Assembly (NCBI GenBank): GCA_034509735.1
Contig: JACGWO010000005.1
Span: 12,727,692-12,791,691, forward strand
From: Sesamum alatum
Taxonomy: Eukaryota > Streptophyta > Magnoliopsida > Lamiales > Pedaliaceae
Length of the DNA: 64,000 nucleotides
Direction of reading: 5' to 3'
A program made the position numbers and the translations under genes. Every line of letters begins with the position of its first letter. Position 1 is the stretch's first letter. A model generated the notes under the pieces. It did no database searches and had not been told where the DNA came from. It saw nothing but the letters and a program-made list of their open reading frames with translations. Shown here piece after piece: positions 1 to 12,414 of the stretch.

Positions 1-1485
1 AGCCACAACTTACATGAACCCTAGAGGGATCTAGTCCAACCTCTCCTAGGATGAATCTTGGTCATTCATCTCTAATCTCCAAGATCAAATCTTGTCCACT
101 CATTTTCTTGGGCTTTATCGATCGGGTTTATTTAAATCCAATTTAAATAAGCCCAAAGTCCCAACAGGCTCCATAATAAATCCAATTTAATATTTAAACC
201 CAATAACAAATCCATCCTTTTAATCTAATTAAAAAGGGAGCCCAATCTTATTAATTCATAAATTCAATTTATGAATTAGGGCCAACAAATTAATCAAATT
301 AATTTAAAAAGCTTAAAAAACCAAAACTAATTAATCCAATTAATTAATCTTTGGGAAAATCCAACCCATGGATTTTTATATAAATGATTCAATCATTTAT
401 TCTCTCCAAGAAATTATTTTAATCCAATTAAATTAATCTCTATCTTCCGAAATTAGTTCCGGTGAATTGAGTGTGACTCTGTAGGTTCACCCTCAACTAG
501 ACTTGAGCGTTAGCACAATTAATTAAATCCAATTTAATTATTCATTTTCGATTATCCCATAACAGGAAATCGCCTGTTACCATGGGTGGCCGTCTAGCAA
601 GTCCATGGCAAAGGAGACTAGGTAAATAAATGGAATGAACATTTAGGCTCTGCGTTTCATAAAGGTATGGTCCTATTGTCGATCGTCTCGAAATTGGGCA
701 TCGGTTCATATCCTTAACTAGGGATTTATGCTTCAAACTCGAGATATGTTTAACTCCATGACTAGGGTTCATAAACATTCAAAGTCTAAACCATCTCAGA
801 GCGTATACGAGACCTCGTTGTCAGATTATTGACAAGGGGGAGATTCTATCTTGGAATCCACCGTCCTCACTACATACTCTAACTGCACTGGACAAGGCTT
901 ATGATGACCACATATCCCACGATACAGTCACTGCTCGCCAAATCCAAGATACAACCTTCGTATGCAAGCGACTGCGTGATTCCTCACGTACGAGGACTAA
1001 TCTCGTACTATCAGAACTGGGAATACCAATCATACCGACCAAGCCCGGATAGCTTCCATATGATGATTCCCGCAAGTCAGTTCAGTCAGTCGACCATCTT
1101 GCCAACCAACCCACTAAAATTGCACAGACGACCTACGTCTCCTGCCCTTGAAACACGGTCGCAATACTTAGTCCGAGTCTTTGTAGGACACTCGATGCCC
1201 GTCTCAAGGTCTTTGACTGGGAACATTTTAGACCGGCCCTCAGGAGTTGGTCTCATGGCTACCAACCTATGCGCAACCCAACTCCTGGGCTTAAACATTC
1301 GGTCTGTAGGCGTTTGTTGTGATATTAGAATCCCGTTTAATATTAGTAGTAAGCACAACAAACTTATTGTTATGAATGATGAATCCTTACTACATTCATC
1401 GGCCTAATATTACTTTTGATTAAAGATTTGCGAATAGTTCCCAAAATAGCCAACCACATTGACTTTATGGTCACCTATTCCAACA
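1..1485 (-). mobile_element. 3' LTR of minus-strand copia-type element, cut by window edge
   Basis: Read on the minus strand, this LTR begins TGTTGGAATAGGTGACC at 1485 and runs off the left edge. It is followed internally by a polypurine tract (plus strand atctcccac, 1486-1494). Large parts match the LTRs at 7687-9907 and 16068-20057, including the stretch with gattcccgc and cttccatatgatg. The 1-560 part holds many AATCCAATT words, a hallmark of this LTR family. No coding capacity is expected; the open frames at 542-778 and 901-1407 are chance frames inside the LTR. Family membership comes from shared sequence within this window only. Confidence 0.8.
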
Positions 1486-2166
1486 ATCTCCCACAAGACC
1501 ATCTAGTCAATTAATCACTTTGCTCAGAGTCTTTTGAGCATGAGTAATCTACGATACCGACTGAGGTCTCGTGAGTCTGCTGTATTTTCTACCGAAGTAA
1601 TACGGTCCAACAGTGTTACCTCTTCCTACCATTACTGCCTGCAGATGGTCGTGAGTCTTCTGATGAGATCTCGGGCCATAACTATTACCACAATCAAGTT
1701 GTTTGCCACCTAGGTGACCACTGGCTTGGCCGTGCTAGGCACCACGTCCATCCCATGGACGCGGTTTTGATCCATAACCACTATCCAATGATGACTTCCA
1801 ATGTCACCATGCATTCGTCTTTTAATGATGAAAACCCCATGGTATCCCGCTTGAAAACCTTTCAAGCCACCACACTCATCATTCAACCTGAATGTGCATA
1901 CTTTATGAAACTGACCGTTTTCACAACATTCTAGAAGCTAGTATCACTTTAGCCTTCCAGAACCATCTCTCCATAAATGGTGCTTTGAGAACACATTTTA
2001 GTCCTTATTCAGGTAGTAAGTATTGTTCTTGACTCTTGTCTTCTTCCCCTCAGTACACTCTTGATTTTCATTGTGTCATGCCCAAAGCATATTCAACATC
2101 GGGTCCCATGTATCGACCAACATCTTTCATGTTTGTCTGGGGCCAAAACATGGGGATGTTAAATGT

Positions 2167-2340
2167 CTAAGCTTTCTCATCAGTCTACCACGACTGAGTC
2201 TTGAACAACTTAACTCTTTATTCATAACATCTAAGCTTTATCATCAGTTTACCACGATTGAGTCTTAAATAGCTTAAACCTCTATACATATCTGAGCTTT
2301 CTCATCAGTCTACCACGACTGAGTCTTGAACAACTCAAAT
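2167..2340. repeat. Tandem repeat, three units of about 61-64 bp
   Basis: Three successive units start at about 2167, 2231 and 2292. Each has ct(a/g)agctttctcatcag followed by tctaccacgactgag and tcttgaacaactt. The second unit is more diverged. A single related unit lies at about 6230-6285 in the neighbouring element, so the array expanded from one ancestral copy or contracted to one. Confidence 0.8.
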
Positions 2341-3854
2341 TTTTTATATATATGTGGGAACCCCAATAAAAGTATTATGGAGCATTTCGTGAGTAACGGT
2401 TATGTTTTAGTGTTTCCTAATGTCTTAAATTCATCTACGATGAACAAGACATTACACACTAAACACTTGGAACGCAACTTTCACCCCCATTGATCCTTAA
2501 TATCGTTACTGACCGAGCCACACTCTATGTGAGCTCGTCAAAATAATTATTCCAGTTATTCAGAGTTCCAAACCTTGTTTGAATTTTCCTAGAAGATTCT
2601 ATGGCTCCTTCCAATTTATCCGACCACGATGTCCAACATCGCTCTCCGCATGTCATTTGGATTGCCTTCTAATTCGGTCGAACTCATCCAGAATCACTCG
2701 CATTTCTATGATATTCGGGTTTTTCTCAAAAATTGAAATATGATCAGTGAAGTAATAAATACAATTACAAGTGTTTGCATTATTCTGTCATATACCTGTA
2801 CAAATTAGACACCGTGTCTAATTTGTCTCCTAATAGTCCCTTAATGTATGCTGGGCCAAACCCGCATACTCAAGAACTTTGTAGGACCACAGGCTTGCCA
2901 AACCATATTCCATATGGTAGTCTAGGATGTGACTATTAAAAATGCCATTTTCCTCAGCTCAACAACTTTTCAAGTCCACGTCTAGTCAGGGTCAAGGTAC
3001 TTTCGTGAAACTTCGATCATCCTCAGTCCAACGAGACTCGATCTCCCCCTTTATTAGAGATCGTCCACGGCCCTTTCAGGAAGTGCTTCATTGAGAAATC
3101 CATTATCAATTGGATGCTCAAGAGATCCCACTCAATACACCCCCTTTCAATCCAATCGAAAAAAGGGTTTTAATTTTTCAACCAACTTTGGTTCACCACC
3201 TCACGTCTAATTCCCAATACCTCAATGAGTCCTTAGACTTGTGAACCCCCTTTTCGTGCTATGTATTTTGTAATCTGCAGCTGTCTAGTTGGATCCCATC
3301 TATTAGACTTATTTGGCAAGTCTAATTTGTCCAACAAACAGCTTTACGAACTTTTCCTTCCTCAGGAGGGATTTGTAAGCTTGGTCGATTCAAGTCGTCT
3401 ATCTCTAGACTTTTTGAATCTTCGAACTTACTTATCCCTAATAGGAGAAAATCGTCCTAGCTTTTATGGATGCCAAATATGTAAGTTGATCATGATTTAT
3501 CCATTTTAATCATTTGATTTTGAGTATCCATACACCATTTATGGGACAATCTTTTAGGAATTTATGCATAAACTCTACTAGACATGAATCACCATTAAAT
3601 GTCAAATAAAAAAAAAAAAAAACTTCATTGATAAAAAATGTACGAAACCATAATGTTTTTTCCAACAGAAGAACATACTTTTGATCATGTTAGGTTACAT
3701 GATTCCTACAATAAACTATCCTAACATGATTACGATCATAAGCTTAATTAGTCTCTAGTCTTTACATCAAAAGCCTTGTCATCCCTGAATCATAGAACCG
3801 TCTTGGCTTTCTACACCTTCTCACCAACTATAAACCATTTGTAAATTAGGCTGG

Positions 3855-4234
3855 TATCAATACCAAAAGGTAGCGTGATCATGCTTCATTGGAGAAGAGT
3901 TTAGGGCATTCCCTCTTCCAATGGCCCTTTTCACGGCAGTGAAAGCATACGTCTTTAGGCTTCTTTGAGCTTGATTGCTAAACTCTCTTCATCTTTCATT
4001 TACCTACACCCTGCAGTGTAATAGGAATATCACTCGAAGTGCTAGCAGCGGCTGATATGACCTTAGCCTTCTTCCTCTTCTGGCGTCTGGCACACTTGCC
4101 TTTTGCTCTAGAGGTTGAAGTCTCTCCCGCTAGTACCGACAACATACATTTTTCAATCGTTGCCTCGTACTGGACCAACATATTAATCAACTCATGAAAA
4201 TCTTTATCAATCTCATTCATTTTGAAGTTCATAA
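3855..4234 (-). pseudogene. gag: Broken copia Gag with CCHC zinc knuckle
   Basis: Minus-strand remnant of a copia Gag, the nucleocapsid precursor that packages element RNA. The segment FHELINMLVQYEAT (about 4200-4160) closely matches HELINMLVQYEAT in the copia Gag at 52300-52880. It is followed by a basic Lys/Arg stretch. In the same frame, after a TGA (3998-3996) and a TAG further on, lies a perfect zinc knuckle CFHCREKGHWKREC at 3947-3906 (CX2CX4HX4C). The N-terminal half is lost where the next element abuts at 4235. The two in-frame stops make it non-functional. Confidence 0.8.
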
Positions 4235-5539
4235 TGAAAGAATCGGGTACGGCCCAGGAACGCAACGAAAGCGTAAAAACGTAATTTTAAAGCATAATTT
4301 AAACGGATTCAAGGGGTGTTCCCTTTGAAGTTCCTGGGCATTCGGTGTATTTCAAAGAATAAACAAAGAGGAGAAGAATGTTGGACATGTGGCTAAAAGG
4401 ACAAGAACAAAGGTACAGGAAAATGTAAAGAAAACCAACCTTTGTTCATTTTTACGTAGAACGACTTCTAGCATTGTTCCTGCTTTTCTTCCTTCGTATG
4501 TCCACTTGAGAGATCAATGTAGAACTCCTCTAAGTATTGTCCACACCACACTAAGGATAAATCTCTATTTCATTGCTAGATAGAAGATAGAAAATGAAGA
4601 ACAAACACTTCGAAAGAGACACTATCAATTAGTGATCCTTGGAATGTTATTGTTCAATTCTTCTCTAAGAAGTATGAACACCAAGAGAGAATATTCAGAA
4701 TGTTTTGGCCTAAAAACCTCCAGCAAAATGAAGCAAGTTAGTGTGAATTATTGTCTAGCAAAGTTGTTTTGTGTATGTAGAATGTAGAGTTAAAAAAACC
4801 ACCTACACAATTATCCTCCAAGGCAACTTCCACATACACACACTTCTAGCACATCCACTACACATGATAGCAAGATAAAACCACCCACAAAAGAGCTAAT
4901 TTTCGTGCATATCATGTACACATGTGGAGGAGTTGAAACTCCTCCTTAACTAGCTTCAACTTGCATGAAAAATGGACTTGGATCTTTATATTTTTGGATT
5001 GGTATTTAATCAAATTAAATAAAGTCCAAACATGTATCCATTGGGCACTAATTAATCTAATTAATTTCAATCCAATTGAATCTCAATTATTTATTTGATC
5101 CAATTAAATAAATATAAGTCCAAATTAATATTGCGTAGAGACTGGCACTAAGGATTTAATATTGCATAGACATCCAACGTCTGTCACCGATGAAACACGA
5201 CACTTATCCAATGAATGCAATCCTTAGTGCCACTCTCTATAGGACCCTCGATGCCCTGTCTCGAGGTCCTCGACTTGAAACATTTCAAACCAACCCTCAG
5301 AAGTTGGTTTCATAGCTGTCATCCAATGCCCAGCCTAACTACATGGGTTATCTAATTGGTCTGTGGGCATTTGTTGTGACGTTAAAACGCCGTTTAACGT
5401 AATCAGTAAGCACAATAAACACATAGTGCCAGGGATGAATACTTAATATATTCATCAAGTCAATATTACTTTAATAAAGATTGCTAAATAGTATCCAAAA
5501 CCACCAATCCGATTGGCTTCCTGGTAACATATTCTAACA
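4235..5539 (-). repeat. 3' LTR (shortened) of the element at 4235-9907
   Basis: The plus strand starts tgaaagaatcgggtacgg and ends attctaaca, the same termini as the right LTR at 7687-9907. It is about 1.3 kb against 2.2 kb. The region around 5110-5160 joins two parts that are far apart in the full LTR and repeats a taatattgc(g/a)tagaga-like stretch, which marks an internal deletion. Confidence 0.75.
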
Positions 5540-7686
5540 ATCTCCCACTTGACCTGAAGGCAATCACTCATGTCGCTCAGACTTTTCTGAGCATGAGTAA
5601 CTTGTGATATTTGGCTCGGTCCCATAGGTCTACCTTATTTCTGCCAAGATGATGCGGTCCAACTGCACATCATCTCTTCATACCATTGCTCCAAGCAGAT
5701 GGTACTATCTAAAATTTTTTCTGGATCCGTGATGAGAACTCGGTCCTTTAGTTTGCGTTACAACCATGTTGTTATCCTCTAAGGTAACTACTGGCTTTTC
5801 CGTGCCAGGCACCACACCCAACCATTGGATGTGGTTTTTCATCCAAACCACTCTCCAGAGTAACTTCTAAAGTTGCCATACATTCAACTTTCATGGTCCG
5901 TCATGGTATCCCGCTTGAAAAACTTTCCAGGCCACCACCTTACCATTACACTTGAATATATGTTCATATTGAGACTAGACATTATTCACATGATACTGGA
6001 AGCTAATATCGCTATAGCCTTCCAGAATCAACTCTCCACAGAACGTACATCAAGAACACTTCTTTAATCCTTATTCAGGTATTAAAGACTATTCTCAACA
6101 GCAGTCTACTACCTCTTTGGTACACATCCGATTTCTATCATTATGCACAAAGCATACACAACATCAGGTCCAATGCACCAAACAACATACTCATGCTGCC
6201 TACAACAAAGATGTAGGGGATGTCAAATATCTAAGCTTCCTCAGCAGTCAACCTTAACTGAGTCCTGGACAGCTTAACCCTATATATAGGAATCCAATTT
6301 CTTTCATGGAGAATTGTGTGAACAACATTCATGTTTCAGTGTTTCCTAACATCTTAAATTCATTCCAAATGAATAAGACGTTACACACTTTAAAAATTAG
6401 GAACACAACCAAACTCCCACTGACCCCCAAGCTCGTTACTGATCGAGTCATACCCCCTATAAACTCATCAAAATGAATATTCCAGTTACATGGAGTTCCA
6501 AACCTAGTTTGAATTCCACGTCGAATCACACGTCTCCAAGCCATTGATTCGATCCAATGTCCAACATTGCTTCTCCTTACGTCTTTTAGATTATAATCCA
6601 ATTAATTGGACTGACCCAGAAAACTATATACCTCTCAGGTCAGTAAGATATCTTGGTCGTCCTTAGGAGGACTGAATATAGTCAGTGAGCAAGCTTGATT
6701 TCAAATGATGTTTGCTATATCGTACTGAGGTGTCGCTCTACTTGATTCCTCAAGGAGCTACTCCTCACACTAGTTATCTCTGAAATCAAATTTTCCTTAG
6801 GACAACACATGAACCTGTGCAAACCTTGTAAATCCTTCTTTGTTCTTCTTGGGCCTTCCATCGTGCGCTCCGTCCAACAGACGTCTTTTGAGCCTTAATC
6901 TTCATGGAAGCTTACATTAATTAAATAAAGCTTCACAACCTAATCTACTCGAATTACAACTTAAAAAAGAAACCCCACTCATAAGTCAGGGGGAGTATAT
7001 TAAAAGAGAGAAAGCAAGCCTTAATATTCCAAGGCTAAAAACGAGAGAAGGAATAAAAAATAAAAAGGCACGCAGGCCTCATCCCACATAAAATAAACAA
7101 TACATAGATCAATGGGCTTTGTAATCATCCATATTGTTTATCAAATAAACAACAATAACAAAACACATTTATATCAAATACAAATATGCTAACAAATAAA
7201 TACATCCCATGCATTTATTACAAGATATCCAATATCTTACCATAAACATAATTAAGTGTAGAAAATAATACAATAATAATGCAACTGAAAAGATGGATAT
7301 CACCCGTATATCCAATGTATAAACCATTTTAGTTTGGAAACCATTTCCAAAATAATCGAAGGCACTAAAAATAATTTTAGAAAAATCCAATTTAACAAAA
7401 ATTAAAATATGCCAAAATTAATCATATTCAGAAAACAACAGAAATCAGAAAATTGAAATTTTCATGAAAAACGGTGCAAAACGGCCCAACCGTTCAGGCC
7501 CACAGACGACCGGCTGCATAAAATGCATGGATATCCATAATTTCAAAAGCAAAATTAACACATATTTTCATACATTTAATCATGCTAGAAAAACAGTAAA
7601 AACATGCTTTCCAAAAGCATTTTAAACACGTTGTACATGCTTTACACATTGTAACATGTAAATCCTTAACCGAGCTCTGATACAAC
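5540..7686 (-). mobile_element. Internal region without coding capacity
   Basis: The polypurine tract (plus atctcccacttgacc) is at 5540-5554 and the primer binding site at 7674-7685. Between them, 5545-6610 matches 1495-2650 of the left element. The stretch 6900-7670 is A/T-rich leader-like DNA with a few copies of aaaata-type runs. No gag, protease, RT, RNase H or integrase was recognised. The short open frames here show no family resemblance. Confidence 0.6.
7674..7685 (-). promoter_or_regulatory. Primer binding site, tRNA-iMet type, one base short
   Basis: The minus strand reads TTGTATCAGAGC, against TTGGTATCAGAGC expected for priming by the plant initiator methionine tRNA. One G is missing. 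It lies one base from the LTR end at 7687, the right place for a primer binding site. Confidence 0.75.
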
Positions 7687-9907
7687 TGAAAGAATCGGGT
7701 ACGGCCTGGGAACGCAGCGGAAGCGTAAAAACGTCAATGTAAAGCATAATTTAAATTGGGTTCAAAGGGGTGTTCCCTTTGAAGCTCCTGGGCGTTGGGT
7801 GTTTGTAAAAGCATAAATAAAGAAGGAGAAGATGCTGGACATGTGGCTAAAGAATGAAAAATAAAATATACATGTAACGTAAATGGAAACCAACCTTTGT
7901 TCGATATACGTACATCCGGTACTAGCGCTGTTCCCTTTTTGTTTCTCCTTCCGTTCACTTGAGGATCCAAATTAGAATCCCTCTAATTTGTTCACACCAC
8001 ACCATTGAAGAGTTTTCTAAACTATTTCTAGATAGAATTAGAGAAAAGAAGAAGAAACACTTCAAAACAACACTATTATTTAGTGCCTTTTGGAATATTT
8101 TAGTTCAACCTTTCCAAAATGTATGAACACAAAAAGGAGAATATTTACAGAGAGTTTGGAGAGTATTTTGATGGAAAAATTCGTGCAAGACAAGGCCATA
8201 CAAGTTATGTGAATGGTTTTGTGTATGTAGAGTTGTTGAATTCAAAATTCAACTTCTCTTGTCAACTTCCAAAGCAACCTACATACACACACCACAATCT
8301 ACATAACCATGCACCATTATAGCAAATAAAACTATCCACCAAATCATATAAAGGTTGGTCACATGTGCCTCACATGTGGAGGATTTTAATTCCTCCTTCA
8401 CTTGCTATAAATTGTATTTTTCCATGGACTAGGACTACTAGTCTTGGACTTTTATTTAATCTAATTAAATTAAGTTCAAATAAAGTCCATTGGGCATCAA
8501 TTAATCCAATTAATCTCAATCCAATTGAAGCCGACAAGTTTATTTGTTCCAATTAAATAAACATAAGTCCAAACTCCAATTAATTGATCCAATCAATTAA
8601 TTAAGCCAAACCCGATAAATTAATCCAATTAATTTATAGGTTCTAAGTCCCAAAATTAAATAATCAAATTAATTAATTCTTGGACCATCCATCAAATGAA
8701 TTTCCCAATAAATGATCCAATCATTTATTTTTCTCCTTGAATTAATTTAATCTAATTAACTTAATTCGCCTTTTCTGGAATTAATTCCAAATTAATTCTA
8801 CCAATTCCATAGTGATTTGTGTGTGCCTCTTTTGGTTCACCCTCAACTAGACTTGGGCTTGTGCCCAACACAATTGGTCAATTAAATTCAATTTAATTAA
8901 CTGTTTTCCAATTAATCATTAATCGAAAAACGCCCGTCACCATGAGTGGCCGTCTAGCAACGGTCCATGGCACTAGAGACTAAGTGAATGTTGACATGAA
9001 CATTTAGGCTCCGGATTACCATACGAGTATATTCCTTCCATCATCCGTCTCTCAGTCTAAGTCTAGGGCATGGAATTGGGCGTCAGTTCCCATCCTGGAC
9101 TAGACAACTATGCTCAATAACTCGAGACACGTTTGCTCTATTGATCGACGTATGAAACTATTCCCTACTCGACCAATTGTTGTGGCCACAGACTTAAAGA
9201 GCTTAAATCGTCTCAGAGCGCATAGGAGACTCGACTGTCATATACTGACAGATGACGGATCCTATCTTGGAATCCACCGTCCTCAATACACATTCCGACT
9301 GCACTGGATAAGGCTTATGATGAAAGTATCCCATATACAAACATCTTTTGCTATACCCTAGATACATCCATCATATGCATGTGACCGCCATGATTCCTCA
9401 AGTCCGACGACTAATCTCATACTATCGGAGCCGGGAATTTCAGTCATACCGATTAAGCCTCCAAAGCTTCCATATGACGATTCCCGCGAGTCAGTTCAGT
9501 CAGCTGACACCCTTGTCAACTAACCCACTAATATTGCATAGACGTCCAACGTCTGTCGCTGATGAAACACGACACCCATCCAATGAATACAATCCTTAGT
9601 GCAAGTCTCTATAGGACCCTCGATGCCCTGTTTCAAGGTCCTCGACTTGGAACATTTCAGACCAACCCTCAGATGTTGGTTTCATAGCTGCCATCCAATG
9701 CGCAACCCAACTACATGGATTATCTAATGGGTTTGTGGGCATTTGTATGTTAAAACACCGTTTAACGTAATCAGTAAGCACAACAAACAAATAGTGCCAC
9801 AGATGAATACTTACTATATCCATTAAGTCAATATTACTTTAATAAAGATTGCTAAATAGTATCCAAAACCGCCAATCCAATTGGCTTTCTGGTCACCTAT
9901 TCTAACA
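7687..9907 (-). repeat. 5' LTR of the element at 4235-9907
   Basis: On the minus strand this is a 2221 bp LTR starting TGTTAGAATAGGTGACC at 9907 and ending ...CGATTCTTTCA at 7687. Its 8450-8900 part (putative U3) is packed with AATCCAATT words. It matches the solo LTR at 16068-20057 along its length. The right boundary is followed directly by another LTR scrap instead of a target site duplication. Confidence 0.8.
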
Positions 9908-10126
9908 TCCCGTACTATCGGAATCGGGAATACCAGTCATACCGACCAAGCCTGTGTGGCTTCCATATGACGATTCCCGCGAGTCACCTTAGTCAGCCGA
10001 CACTACCCTTGTCAACTAACCCACTAATATTGCATAGATATCCAACGTCTGTCACCGATAAAACACGATACTCATCTAATGAATGCAATCCTTAGTACAA
10101 GTCTCTATAGTACCCCCGATGCCCAA
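9908..10126 (-). repeat. LTR fragment of the same copia-type family
   Basis: This 219 bp aligns with 9405-9640 of the adjoining LTR, sharing gattcccgcgagtca and ccaacgtctgtc, with several substitutions. It is a separate copy and not a continuation, because the LTR terminus at 9907 intervenes. Confidence 0.7.
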
Positions 10127-10693
10127 TTTTGATTCTAGTCTAACTTGATTTTAAATAACACACAAGAGTTTGAAAACTAGTTTTTTTTATCTCAACTCTT
10201 TCTTCCTCCAAATTTTTGGCTACCCATTCTCCCTTAAATTCTCCATTTAGTTATTCTTGAACAAGTTTCAAGAGAGAGTTCGAAAATTTCATTCACTAAT
10301 CGATAGTGAAATATGAACCTGTTTCTTCCAATAAAAAAGGTTTAAGTTGTGAGATCTCAATCCACTTAGCAGTGGTTTTGAGAATTCATCTTCCAATGTA
10401 TGGTGTGGACATACGTAGAGGAGATCTACATTTATCTCTGCATGGACACGAAACCAAGAAGGACAACACTTATAGTAGATCATAATTTTAGTCAGAAAGG
10501 TAAATCTCGGATTTATTGCATGCCCTTTTGATTTTTCCATTAGCCACGAACTTATTTTGAATGTTTTACTTTGCGTTTTGGGTGTTGAATGCCCGGGAAG
10601 TCAAGGGGTTCACCCCTTTGACCAGATTCAATTGGATTTAAATTTCCATCTTCCGTTGTGTTTTAGATTTCCCGGGCTATACCATTCCTTTCA
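10127..10693 (+). repeat. 3' part of a plus-strand LTR (R-U5-like)
   Basis: The order of features matches the right-hand third of the copia LTRs at 19680-20057 and 49800-50161. There is a gtgtgga(c) block, a block with cccgggaa and ccccttt(g), then aaatttccatcttccgttgtg and a CA end at 10693. Overall similarity is loose, so it belongs to a diverged subfamily. It ends exactly where the Helitron helicase sequence begins, consistent with insertion into it. Confidence 0.5.
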
Positions 10694-11597
10694 ATAGTTA
10701 CGTACAATTGACCATGACTAAAAGCATGACTTTGAGAATAAACTCTCATATTTGGAATAGTTTTTCCTTGAGTTTTACTTGTCAATGCAGAACTCAAACG
10801 AATAGGAAACTGCCTTCTTATCATTTCAAATGCTATGTATCCATCTTTTACACTTTTTAATGGAATTCACGGTAGAAAAACTCTCCTCCCCTTAGATTCT
10901 CTAGCCAATTTTTTATGTCAATAGTATTTCTACCAAATCGATGACAAAAAAGTCGAGTACCATAGAAAATTTAATGTTTGGATCAATATTTCTGAGGAAC
11001 ATAATTGGAGAACCTCTTCCAAAGTCAATTTACGAGGTGGCAAACTATCGAGTGAAAGAGAGTCCAAAAACTCACGTAAGTGCAAATTATGTCCGTCATC
11101 AGCCACTGAATCAAATGAATAATAAGTCACCTCTTAACCATAAAAAATATTGAGAACCTTTTCATTTCAATTGTTGGCATCATCATTCAAATGAGTTAAT
11201 AAGGCCCTGTAAGCTATATGCATCTGGATTATACGTGTCGGAGCTTAATTTCAGAAAAGACAAAATTGATCAATTGTTTTGAATGTTCACCTTCCTATGG
11301 TATGGCCATAGAGCCTGGAATTCGTATCATACCACTTTCTATTTTTGGTTCATCATAGTTCCCGATATAAAGCAAAAATCTGAGAATGCTTCATCATTTT
11401 GTGCTCTTATGTTTTCTAATAAGTGCAAAAGCTTGACATTTGACTATAACGGTGACTAGGCTATGATAGCATTTATAATTTGTGCTTTTCTACCTCCAGT
11501 TACACATAAAGAACTTGACCGAAATCTCCTCCTAGAATTATAACTTTCCCACTAAATGGTACGTCCACTCCAAGCATATCTTGTCCGATCCACTATA
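10694..11597 (-). pseudogene. Helitron Pif1-like helicase, C-terminal part (broken)
   Basis: Minus-strand remnants of a RepHel helicase, the DNA-unwinding enzyme of rolling-circle Helitron transposons. In protein order: the Walker B-like segment KVIILGGDFGQVLYV (about 11560-11510), then YYSFDSVADDGHNLHLREFL with SLPPRKLTL (11130-11020), and near the left end QFPIRLSSALTSKTQGKT and FSHGQLYVTI (10830-10697). These match the conserved Helitron blocks GGDFRQ, LPPH.L.LK, CLSFAMTINKSQGQT and HGQLYVALSR. Frameshifts and stops separate them. The piece stops at 10694 against an LTR end, so the last residues are lost. The N-terminal part lies at 12988-13250, beyond an inserted element. Confidence 0.8.
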
Positions 11598-11944
11598 TGA
11601 AATGTTGGCAAAATTATATTTTTAGGCCTGTAACTTTAGGTCATTAGTATTTTTAGTCTAGTAACTTTCTTAATTTACATATTTATCCTTTTTTTGATGA
11701 ATTTAGTCATGCACATCTCAAATTTGATCCTTTTTTGACGAATTTAGTCCTACTTTTACATTTTTGGTCCGCCATTTAGTTTTCCAGCCAAATCGTTTGG
11801 CCAAAATACCACATCAGGAAACACCTCATCTGCTACGTGAGCCTGCCATAGTTAAGGTAAAAACATAAAAGCCCATCTGCAAAAACCAATCAAAGACCCC
11901 AAAAAAGTTGACCTCTCGATGAATCCCCGAATTCTTGAATGATG

Positions 11945-11991
11945 CTCTCTCTCTCTCTCTCTATAAATATATATATATATATATATATACA
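11945..11991. repeat. (CT)n followed by (TA)n microsatellite
   Basis: A run of about nine CT units is followed by aaatatatatat-type repeats, just inside the left inverted repeat of the Mutator-like element. Confidence 0.9.
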
Positions 11992-12362
11992 TATCCTTCA
12001 AGAAGAACAAAAGGCTAAGTTAATCCCAAGGCCTAAAAACTTTACATTGTAGATATGAATGAATCTCTTTGGATAAGTGCTCAATCAAAGAGAAAACAAA
12101 ATTACAAAAAGCCAAGTTTTTTGAGCACATAGAAAATGTAGAGAGAGAAGCAAAGGTGATGTGGTGTGACGAAGAGGAGGGCATGTGCTGTATGAAATAA
12201 ACAAAGGAGAAATGAAAATCCAAAAAAAAAAAAATGTGCGCGCGCGTGTGTGTGTGAGAGAGAGAGAGAGATTTAGGAAATTGAATAAGAAGCCATGTCC
12301 AATTGAGGTGAAAATTAATGCAAAGAAAATGGTTTCTTTTATGTGTATTGAAAATTCCACAA

Positions 12363-12365
<3 letters not shown>

Positions 12366-12398
<33 letters not shown>

Positions 12399-12414
12399 CA
12401 CACACACACACACA
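12366..12414. repeat. (TC)n-(CA)n compound microsatellite
   Basis: About 15 TC units are followed by about eight CA units inside the Mutator-like element. A GC/GT/GA compound repeat lies at 12237-12270 and a CCA run at 12701-12720. The open frames called across 12020-12915 are products of these low-complexity tracts. Confidence 0.9.

Larger units (their letters stand above)
1486..4234 (-). mobile_element. Internal region of a TR-GAG-like non-autonomous copia element
   Basis: On the minus strand this region runs from a broken gag (about 4234 to 3855) through roughly 2.3 kb of non-coding DNA to the polypurine tract at 1494-1486. No protease, integrase, RT or RNase H motif could be found in any frame. 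About 1.1 kb next to the polypurine tract (1495-2650) aligns by eye with 5545-6610 of the neighbouring element, in the same order. The non-coding part is therefore a family feature and not random filler. This matches the published class called TR-GAG: LTR elements with gag only. The element is truncated at 4234, where the next element starts. Confidence 0.65.
4235..9907 (-). mobile_element. Minus-strand non-autonomous copia-type LTR element
   Basis: The element is bounded by related LTRs at 4235-5539 (3' LTR) and 7687-9907 (5' LTR). A tRNA-iMet type primer binding site adjoins the right LTR and a polypurine tract adjoins the left one. The internal 2.1 kb has no retroviral protein motif. Its 5545-6610 part aligns with the internal non-coding DNA of the element to the left. 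No target site duplication is visible (cataa before 4235, tcccg after 9907), and the left LTR lacks about 0.9 kb. The locus has therefore been rearranged since insertion. Confidence 0.7.

Noticed and set aside
4235..9907. Target site duplication for this element
   Set aside because: The flanks cataa and tcccg do not match, and the right flank is another LTR scrap.
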